A stretch of 64,000 nt of DNA, taken from Emergomyces orientalis (lineage: Eukaryota > Ascomycota > Eurotiomycetes > Onygenales > Ajellomycetaceae). Shown one piece after another: positions 1 through 7,201 of the stretch. The notes under the pieces were generated by a model. That model searched no databases, was not told the origin of the DNA, and saw only the letters and a program-made list of their open reading frames with translations. The number at the start of each line of letters is the position of its first letter. The first letter of the stretch is position 1. The stretch is from the NCBI GenBank assembly GCA_002110485.1, contig MOWL01000088.1, positions 372,001 to 436,000 of the forward strand, written 5' to 3'. The position numbers and the translations under genes were made by a program.

Positions 1-411
1 AAGGATTGCGCATCATGAGACTGCTTGTGCGATTCACGGGCTATGCGCTTGCGGGTGCGTTCCTCGTGATCGAGGCTGTTTTAAGAAGGGGAGAAGACGT
101 TAGTTTGTTGCTTCATAATAACAGCGGTATATATCTATTGTTTTCATGGGGGTTCGCATACCGCTTCCCGTGCTGCTTCTGCCATCGTTCGATATATCTG
201 GGAGATTTTGTTAGCGGACTCGGGCCAAAAAATTAAGAAAGAGCAGTTAGATTAGAGGTAGACAAACTCGTTCTGAGGCATTGTGAGGACGGAAACACCA
301 GCTCTTTATGTATCTGGGTGACTTCAACTGCAGAATCTCCGTCTCTGCAAATCAGAAAAAAGTCGAGGCTGGAATTATCGATAACCAAAATCACATGATC
401 ATGATATAAGC
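1..411. other. left flank of the retrotransposon, no supported gene
   Basis: A short open frame (about 3-236, +) starts with a hydrophobic stretch (RFTGYALAGAFLVIEAVL) and could be the 3' end of a gene lying outside the window, but nothing identifies it. The rest shows no coding signal. The last bases, TAAGC at 407-411, are the left copy of the retrotransposon target-site duplication. Confidence 0.5.
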
Positions 412-513
412 TGTTAGGTGATACTAGGGCTACCCGGGTCACATGCCCCACACACACATATATATTTTAGCTAGTTAGGTAGTTCAATATGATAGGCTTG
501 ATGCACTCTATGA
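412..513 (+). repeat. left LTR of the copia element
   Basis: This direct repeat begins TGTTAGGTGATACTAGGGC and ends CTCTATGA. It is identical by eye to 5287-5388. At about 102 bp it is very short for a copia LTR. It starts with the usual TG but does not end in CA. A CA/TA-rich run (about 448-465) could hold promoter or poly(A) signals. Confidence 0.93.
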
Positions 514-530
514 GGTTATGAGGCCCTCTG
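514..530 (+). promoter_or_regulatory. candidate primer-binding site (initiator tRNA-Met anticodon arm)
   Basis: The bases directly after the left LTR read GGTTATGAGGCCCTCTG. The first nine, GGTTATGAG, are the reverse complement of the CTCATAACC anticodon loop and 3' stem of eukaryotic initiator tRNA-Met. The following CCCT also fits if one extra G is allowed. Drosophila copia and some fungal elements prime from this internal tRNA region rather than from the 3' acceptor end. The match is partial and was not aligned to this organism's own tRNA. Confidence 0.55.
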
Positions 531-587
531 TTTAATACGCTGCGTTACTGCTATCTATTTCTCTTATACAGCTAGTTCTTGCCTCTC

Positions 588-3500
588 ATGGTGAACTTAC
601 GGTCAGGCAACAGTCCTGATCTTACGAGGGAAAATAAGCCGACTAGGCGAGCGGAACGTACGCCGGAGAATATTGAAAACGAGCCCTTTCCAACCCCCAT
701 TACAGCCCGTAAATTGCCCGCAAGAGCTCCTTCGGAGGAGTCAAGTGCTGATTTCGAAGATCCAATGTCGGATATGTCGGATACGGGCTCAGATCGCGAT
801 GAACCCACCCAGGAGGCTCAGGTTGAGCATGATGACTCCTTGAGCGCTGAGACCCGGGCGAGGTTGGAGATTGCGAGGTTGGAGAATGAAACAGCGCGGA
901 TTAAGGCTGGTGCTGGTGCGGGGGAGCTCGCAGGCGCCAATATGACGGCTTATTTGAAGGCCATTAAGGAGTTTCGACTTACAGTTAAGCTTCTTGAAAA
1001 GCCAGTTCTGCTGCTGGGCTCCATGAACTATCCCATGTGGAGGGATGAGGTTCTTCTCGCGGCGAAGGATTCAGAAACAGATGATATTTTGTTAAATAAG
1101 GAGCTGGCCCCGCCTGAGGGGGTCAGTGAGGACGTTGCGAAGCTCTGGAGGGAGCGGAATAGCTGGCTGCGTAATTATATGTGGTCAGCGATTTCCGCAC
1201 AGGCTAGAACTCATTTTACTATACCGAAGGAGAATCAATTGTCTGCCTATATGCTGTGGTCCATAGTAGAGGAGAACTTCGCTGAACGCCGCGTAGTTCG
1301 CCGGTTTCGTCTTTTCAATGAGTTCCTGGGTATGACGGCTGAGTCTTGCGGGTCGGATCGTGCGTTTATTGAGCGTCTCTTAGCCGTACGAACTGAATAT
1401 AAGCGATTAGATTTTTATATGCCGGATTCCGTCTTCTTTGATCGATTGCTTGCGGGGATTCACAGTAGATGGGCCAATCTCATACGAAATAGGATGGATG
1501 ATATTGAAAAGAGTGGTGAAGATACTCTCCTGGAGGATGATTTTGTGGGTCTATGCCGTGATATTCTGCTTCGATTGCCCTCTGGCGGCAGTTCCTCTTC
1601 TTCAAAGAACACAAAGGCGCCCGTAAATAATGCGAGCAGTATGGATGATGCGGGTGAGAGCCCTGCTCCATCTGCATCAGGCAGGCCAAAATGCTCACAT
1701 TGCGGGATTGTGGGCCATAATGAGGAGAGCTGTTGGAAAAAGCACCCAGAGAAGCGTCCGTCAGGTTATTCTAATGGAAAAAGGCGTGGTGGCACCAAGA
1801 AGGATAAGAAGAAGGCCAATAATGAGGATTCTTCCAAGAGCCCCGATGACGGCTCTGCTCCTGTACACAGTACGGTTGAGAAGGTGTTCCATGCTCGTGA
1901 AATCGTCCGTGATGATGATATTGCGGATGAGTGGGTTCTGGACTCGGGGTCTGGCGCTCACGCAACACCACGCAAGGAGCTTGTTAAATGCCATTCAATG
2001 AGCTCCAATGTTAAATTGAAAATGGCGGATGGGACCATTGTTCCAGCTGCGGCCGTTGGTACGGTTGAACTGGCGGTTGATGGGGCGGATGTGTGCCTGG
2101 AAGGTGTGCGATTTGCCCCCGAATTAGAAGCAAATATCGTGAGCTTTGGCAAATTAGTCCGCAAGGGCTATACGTTCAAGCAATTGGCATATGGAGAAGC
2201 TCACTCGATTATTATGACCTCTCCCGATCGAATGGTCAGCTTCACTGCTGTTTTGAATGAGAAAGATATCTATGTCATTGAAAAGCCTCCGCAAATCCGA
2301 GATTTGATTCAATTCGCCATGCCTAATGGTGATTTTCGGCCCGTAAATGCTGTGGATGACTCGCTATTGGCTCTGCCATCAATGAATATAAAACCAGTAG
2401 AGCTCACGATGCTGCAATGGCATTTGAAGCTGGGTCATCTTAACCACATGGATATAGCGAAGATGGCCGCGGATCCGCGCATGGGGATGAGGATTAAAGG
2501 CTCCAAGGCTCTGCCTTTTTGTAAAACCTGCGTGCAGGCTAAGATGGCTCGTCCTGCTTTTGAGCCCATGATTAGAAAAGTGAAGCCTGCTGCACGATTA
2601 TTTATTGATCTTGCGGGCGGTGGGCGTACCTTATTCAATGAGGATGGCGTTCCCACGTATGGGGGGGCTGATTATTGGATGAGTATTACGGACGATGCCA
2701 CGAGATATCGGTGGGCCATTTTAATGGCCACCAAGGGTGAAGCAACCGCGAAACTACGGGATTTTATAACAATGATTGAGACCACTGCGCAGCGATGCGT
2801 GGGCTCCTTGCACTGGGATGGTGGTGGAGAATTCAAGAGCGATGAATTAAAAGCTTTTTGTAAACAGCGAGGCATTGCCTATGAGACGACTACGCCATAT
2901 ACCCCACAATCAAATGGTCCAGCGGAACGTGCGAACCGCATAATAATCGAAAGAACTAGGAGCTTGCTATTCGATAGCGGGCAGCCTAGGGACCTATGGG
3001 GTGAGGCCATGCAGGCTGCCGTTATGTTGATCAATATGTCTCCCACCTCTACGAAGCTTTACGGGTGCAAGGAGGGGTCTCCGCTGACCCCCTTTGAAGC
3101 ATGGATGGGGGTGCAGCCCACGGCGAATTGGCTGCATAGATGGGGCTGCAAGGTCTACAAGAAGGATCTGCGAGTTACTAATAAGCTTGCGGATAGAACG
3201 GATGGGAAAGAATGGATCTTTGTGGGTTATCAGGGCCTTCATCAAGTTCGCATATGGGACCCTGATGCACGCAGGTTGGAGATAGCACGAGATGTGGTTT
3301 TTGATGAAGCTCTCGTGGAGGACGTGTCATTCATTAATGCCGCTCTTCCGGCTCCTCATGAGCCAAATAACATACCGGATGAGCTCGATGTTTTGAATCC
3401 TGCGGATGGATGGCAGCACTGTCTCCTGCGGCGCCTGGCAAGGGAGCGGCCGCACATCATGAAGATGCTTGTCAATGGGGATCTGGAGGAGGCCATTGAG

Positions 3501-5186
3501 CCTACCTATCTTATAAACAGTGATGTTGATCTCCTTAATGAGTCTGACGAGCATGCTAATGATAATGGTGATGAGCCCGTGCTTAGTACCCTTACGGACC
3601 GTCCCACGACCTTAGCGGAGGCTCGACGGAGCCCTGATTGGCATCATTGGCTCGAAGCAATGAGGAAGGAGGTCGATATGTTCAATCAAAAGAAAACATA
3701 TGTTATTACTGAGCGGTCCCCGGATATGGATGTTCTTACGGGTAAATGGGTATATGACCGCAAATTAAATAATAAGGGAGAAACCATCCGCTTTCGCGCA
3801 CGATGGGTGGTTCGCGGATTCCTTCAGCAGCGAGGAGTCCATTATACGAAGTCTTACGCTGCCGTTGTCTCTGGTCCTACAACCAGAAGCCTATTCGCGA
3901 TCTCTACGGCTAGGGGATGGAAATCGAAGGCAATTGATTACGTGTCTGCATTCCTTAATGGCGTGCTGCCACAGGAAGAAATGATCTATATGCAGCTCCC
4001 GACGGGCATAAAACATGGCAGGGGCAATCTAGTTGGCCTGGTTCGCCAGAGCCTGTATGGGCTGAAGCAAGCTGCGAGGACGTGGTATTTTCTTGCCACT
4101 GAGCATCTCACTTCGATTGGTTTCCGCATATCACCGTATGACGGCGGATTCCTATATCACCCCATCCGTAAGGTGTATTTGACGCTGCACGTTGATGACT
4201 GCCGCGTTACGGGGCCCAATGAGCATGATATTGACTGGGTTCTCGATGAGATTGCGAAGCGTTTTGACACCAAAAGAATCGACGATGATAAGCCATACTT
4301 AGGTATGGAAATTGCGGGCCGTAATGGTGATTTACTGGTCACGCAAACACGCTATATTGATGAGATCCTTGATGATTTTGGCATGACTGCAATCAATCCG
4401 GCACCAACCCCCATGAATGCTGGCACAAAGCTCCAGTTCTCGCCGGATGAGGATAAGGGCCTTGATGATGATTTTACGGCTACGCGATATCGTCAAGGGC
4501 TTGGGTCTCTTCAATATCTGGTTACAAGCACCAGACCGGATATAATGTTCGCGGTAAATTATTTATCGCGATTCAATTCTCGCCCAAATAAGGAGTGCTG
4601 GGCTGCTTTGAAGCATGTTCTCCGCTATATGAAGAAGACTAGGACTACGGGCATTCTGTATAAGAGGAATATAGGGGACGAAGGGCTGGCTCCCATGGCC
4701 TACGCGGATTCAGATTGGGCGGGTGCAGACCCCCAATATAAATCGACTACGGGCTATATTATAATGATCAATGGAGCTCCCGTATCATGGCGTTCGCAGC
4801 GGCAGATCTCTACGGCGAAGTCCACAACTGAAGCTGAGTATATTGCTGCTAGCGAAGCTGCGTGCGAGCTGATTTGGCTTAAAGATATGCTGCATGATGC
4901 GGGACTGCTTGAGAATGCGGATGGCTATGTTCTTTCCAATAATCTGCATATTGATAATAAAGGTGCCATTGATCTAGCTAACGGCGAGTCTTTAACTAAG
5001 CGCTCGAGGCATATTGAAGTCCGCTACCATATATTACGCGATCTAGTGGCTAAAAAGGAGCTCCTTATTCGGCACGTCAGCTCAACGGAGAATAAGGCGG
5101 ATGGTTTTACGAAGGCGCTGCCTAGGCCCGCATTCAATGCTTTTGTGGCTAATCTTGGCTTGATTGGTTCGGGGGGATCTGCTTAA
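588..5186 (+). CDS. copia Gag-Pol polyprotein
   Basis: One 1532-residue frame from the first ATG at 588 (an upstream TTG is in frame) encodes the whole polyprotein. Visible parts in order: a charged Gag region; a CCHC zinc knuckle near residue 370 (CSHC, then H and C spaced 4 and 4); an aspartic protease at about residue 450 (DSGS); the integrase HHCC zinc finger at about 610-650 and its D,D,E core (FIDLAG, HWDGGGEF, NGPAER) at about 673-780; reverse transcriptase at about 1050-1290 with the active-site motif LHVDD (His for the usual Tyr) near 1200; RNase H from about 1372 (YADSDWAG) ending near TKALPRPAF. No stop or frameshift separates Gag from Pol, so their ratio must be set another way. 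Codon and base use resemble a mobile element rather than the neighbouring genes. Confidence 0.95.
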   Translation: MVNLRSGNSPDLTRENKPTRRAERTPENIENEPFPTPITARKLPARAPSEESSADFEDPMSDMSDTGSDRDEPTQEAQVEHDDSLSAETRARLEIARLENETARIKAGAGAGELAGANMTAYLKAIKEFRLTVKLLEKPVLLLGSMNYPMWRDEVLLAAKDSETDDILLNKELAPPEGVSEDVAKLWRERNSWLRNYMWSAISAQARTHFTIPKENQLSAYMLWSIVEENFAERRVVRRFRLFNEFLGMTAESCGSDRAFIERLLAVRTEYKRLDFYMPDSVFFDRLLAGIHSRWANLIRNRMDDIEKSGEDTLLEDDFVGLCRDILLRLPSGGSSSSSKNTKAPVNNASSMDDAGESPAPSASGRPKCSHCGIVGHNEESCWKKHPEKRPSGYSNGKRRGGTKKDKKKANNEDSSKSPDDGSAPVHSTVEKVFHAREIVRDDDIADEWVLDSGSGAHATPRKELVKCHSMSSNVKLKMADGTIVPAAAVGTVELAVDGADVCLEGVRFAPELEANIVSFGKLVRKGYTFKQLAYGEAHSIIMTSPDRMVSFTAVLNEKDIYVIEKPPQIRDLIQFAMPNGDFRPVNAVDDSLLALPSMNIKPVELTMLQWHLKLGHLNHMDIAKMAADPRMGMRIKGSKALPFCKTCVQAKMARPAFEPMIRKVKPAARLFIDLAGGGRTLFNEDGVPTYGGADYWMSITDDATRYRWAILMATKGEATAKLRDFITMIETTAQRCVGSLHWDGGGEFKSDELKAFCKQRGIAYETTTPYTPQSNGPAERANRIIIERTRSLLFDSGQPRDLWGEAMQAAVMLINMSPTSTKLYGCKEGSPLTPFEAWMGVQPTANWLHRWGCKVYKKDLRVTNKLADRTDGKEWIFVGYQGLHQVRIWDPDARRLEIARDVVFDEALVEDVSFINAALPAPHEPNNIPDELDVLNPADGWQHCLLRRLARERPHIMKMLVNGDLEEAIEPTYLINSDVDLLNESDEHANDNGDEPVLSTLTDRPTTLAEARRSPDWHHWLEAMRKEVDMFNQKKTYVITERSPDMDVLTGKWVYDRKLNNKGETIRFRARWVVRGFLQQRGVHYTKSYAAVVSGPTTRSLFAISTARGWKSKAIDYVSAFLNGVLPQEEMIYMQLPTGIKHGRGNLVGLVRQSLYGLKQAARTWYFLATEHLTSIGFRISPYDGGFLYHPIRKVYLTLHVDDCRVTGPNEHDIDWVLDEIAKRFDTKRIDDDKPYLGMEIAGRNGDLLVTQTRYIDEILDDFGMTAINPAPTPMNAGTKLQFSPDEDKGLDDDFTATRYRQGLGSLQYLVTSTRPDIMFAVNYLSRFNSRPNKECWAALKHVLRYMKKTRTTGILYKRNIGDEGLAPMAYADSDWAGADPQYKSTTGYIIMINGAPVSWRSQRQISTAKSTTEAEYIAASEAACELIWLKDMLHDAGLLENADGYVLSNNLHIDNKGAIDLANGESLTKRSRHIEVRYHILRDLVAKKELLIRHVSSTENKADGFTKALPRPAFNAFVANLGLIGSGGSA

Positions 5187-5277
5187 TGGATTTAACTAAA
5201 AGTTTTGTACTTAGCTGCTATTTTGATTTTTGATGCCTATGGCGTGGCCTGTGTGCGTGCTCCTGGGGCGCCCTAGC

Positions 5278-5286
5278 ATGGGGGGG
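5278..5286 (+). other. polypurine tract for plus-strand priming
   Basis: ATGGGGGGG with seven consecutive G sits immediately before the TGTT of the right LTR. This is the normal position of the polypurine tract that primes plus-strand DNA in LTR elements. Confidence 0.8.
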
Positions 5287-5388
5287 TGTTAGGTGATACT
5301 AGGGCTACCCGGGTCACATGCCCCACACACACATATATATTTTAGCTAGTTAGGTAGTTCAATATGATAGGCTTGATGCACTCTATGA
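5287..5388 (+). repeat. right LTR of the copia element
   Basis: Identical by eye to the left LTR at 412-513. The base after it begins the right TAAGC target duplication (5389-5393). Confidence 0.93.
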
Positions 5389-5401
5389 TAAGCGCAAAAA
5401 T

Positions 5402-5409
5402 TCACGTGA
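5402..5409. promoter_or_regulatory. palindromic TCACGTGA element upstream of bL21m
   Basis: The eight-base palindrome TCACGTGA contains the CACGTG core bound by Cbf1-type bHLH factors. It lies about 190 bp before the bL21m start codon and 14 bp past the retrotransposon, so the insertion left it attached to the gene. Binding is inferred, not shown. Confidence 0.45.
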
Positions 5410-5598
5410 CTATTACGGTGACCGCAGCGGCCATTTGCGACAACCCGATTTGATTTTCTTCGACTTCAGCGAAAAAAAGCAGACTAGAATATACTGATCA
5501 CCTGCAAAGAGGAGGACGCTCCGCCGCAATTGAGGGAGGACCTGATCAATTTACGCACGTTAATACCGGGAAACATTTACATAGTACCCCCAGCAACC

Positions 5599-6393
5599 AT
5601 GTTCGCAAGATCTACTCTCCGCACCGCCCTGGACATCCGATGGATGCCCTCTATCATCCCACCGACTCGAGCAGCATGTATGCATCACGCTTCAGCAACT
5701 CCATTCCACGCAACACCTCCCGAAATTCCTCCACAATCACCCTCAAAGGCCTCCAACGAGCAGAGCACGTCACAAGCACCTGAAACAGCTGCTCCATCAC
5801 AACCGGAATTGTCCATACTAGAAAGCTCCACACCCGCATCCACATCCACATCAACATCAACATCCACGACGACCACAGCCATCCCACCAAACAAACTCCC
5901 CATACCACCCACTTTCACAAAACCCCTAACCCTCACTCCATCCCTAACCTCTCTCCTCCCACACCTCACCACACAAACACCTCACTACATCACCGCCCAC
6001 CTGCACGCTCGTCCCTACCTGCTAACAGCCGGGGACACACTACGCCTGCCCTTCCTTATGCCCAACGTGCAAGCGGGCGACATCCTCCGCTTCAACCGGG
6101 CGTCAGTGATCGGTTCGCGCGACTTCACGCTCAAGGGCGCTCCATACGTTGACGAGCGGCTGTTCGAGTGCCGGGTGAGGGTTATTGGGACAGAGTCGGA
6201 GCCGCTGCGCATCAAGGAAAAGACCAAGCAGAGACAGAGGCATGTGAGGCGGGTCAAGAGTAAGCATAGGTATACCATTTTGAGGGTGGTGGATGTTAAG
6301 GTTAAGGGTGTGGACGAGTTAGTGAGTGAGGGGGCTGAGATTATTAGTGAAGAAGTGGAGGTGGAGGCTGAAGCGGGAGGGGAGAAGGAGTGA
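5599..6393 (+). CDS. MRPL49: mitochondrial large-subunit ribosomal protein bL21m
   Basis: The 264-residue product matches the bacterial L21 family as carried by the fungal mitochondrial ribosome (yeast Mrpl49). I chose ATG 5599 because it opens an arginine-rich, acid-free leader (MFARSTLRTALDIRW) typical of mitochondrial import signals. The frame extends further upstream only without an ATG. Residues about 30-120 are a Ser/Thr/Pro-rich linker with an (ST)n run. The L21 fold begins near residue 135 with HARPYLLTAGDTLRLP and continues through VQAGDILRFNRASVIGSRDF to a basic KTKQRQRHVRRVKSKHRY segment that would contact rRNA. A Glu-rich tail follows. There is no intron. The retrotransposon has inserted in its promoter region. 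Confidence 0.9.
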   Translation: MFARSTLRTALDIRWMPSIIPPTRAACMHHASATPFHATPPEIPPQSPSKASNEQSTSQAPETAAPSQPELSILESSTPASTSTSTSTSTTTTAIPPNKLPIPPTFTKPLTLTPSLTSLLPHLTTQTPHYITAHLHARPYLLTAGDTLRLPFLMPNVQAGDILRFNRASVIGSRDFTLKGAPYVDERLFECRVRVIGTESEPLRIKEKTKQRQRHVRRVKSKHRYTILRVVDVKVKGVDELVSEGAEIISEEVEVEAEAGGEKE

Positions 6394-7201
6394 TTTTCTT
6401 GCAGTTTTTTGGTTATTTTCTGGGAGGAAGGGAAGATGCTGCTTTCCGTTTACCTGAGTGGATATTATCCCAGGCTGGGAGAATTTCGGCGCTGCGGAAT
6501 TATTGTTCGTCTGCCCGATCAGGAACGTTCCAATCGTTCTTTATGTTACATTATATAAAATTTGTTCTGTACCAGTATATTCCAATTACACATGCTGTTT
6601 TCCAATTCACGATAATGTGAAAAGCCGACGGCAATGCGGTACGCAAGTTGAAATAATCAACCACCACCGCAACCAATCATGGATGGTTCGCATCTGCGGT
6701 TGGAAAGCCAACGAAAGAGCAGCTCCAAAATGCCAGAATGATAAAGAGTAAATGATCATGTCCACATTAATATATAAAGTAAAGAAAATGGTCTGTATCG
6801 AAACTTATAAAGTTGTAAAGGTAATGCCAACAGGTAGTCGAGGCGATTTGAGGAGTATCAAAAAAGGCACAAGAAAGAGAACAATAAACCACAAAGAAAT
6901 CGCGTATGGAGCACGTGGGTCGTTCACCAGAGAAAAGCAACGCTGGAACGCAGCAAATGGAATCGAATAATAATCAAAATATGTCCAAGGCAAGGTAAGG
7001 AGAAAAAAAGATAGCCAAGGCAGACTCAAAAACCTTAAGAGAGGAAGAGGAACCATGCAACTCCGTATCACCAATGCAAAATCAAGCGCACCACAAAAAT
7101 GAAAACTCTCAAGACCTTCATCCAAAAGTATGAGACAGTAGAGAAAAAGGCTAGAAAACCAAAAGAAGAAAGCATATAACGAATGACAAAAAATATCGAT
7201 A
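6394..7201. other. convergent 3' intergenic region
   Basis: This lies between the 3' ends of bL21m (+) and the Mps1 kinase gene (-). It is AT-rich with only short, low-quality open frames. I see no gene, and expect 3' UTRs. Confidence 0.6.

Larger units (their letters stand above)
412..5388 (+). mobile_element. complete Ty1/copia LTR retrotransposon
   Basis: The element is about 4.98 kb and has every expected part in order: left LTR (412-513), candidate primer-binding site right after it, one Gag-Pol frame (588-5186), a G-rich polypurine tract (about 5278-5286) and right LTR (5287-5388). The LTRs look identical over 101-102 bp. The host bases TAAGC flank both ends (407-411 and 5389-5393), a 5-bp target-site duplication; it is 6 bp (ATAAGC) if the LTR is taken as 101 bp. 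The domain order protease-integrase-RT-RNase H defines the copia/Pseudoviridae lineage. Identical LTRs and an intact frame indicate a recent insertion that may still be mobile. It lies about 210 bp upstream of the bL21m start codon. Confidence 0.95.

Noticed and set aside
3..236. Open frame with a hydrophobic start at the window edge
   Set aside because: It is short, truncated by the edge and has no recognisable motif, so I did not call a gene.
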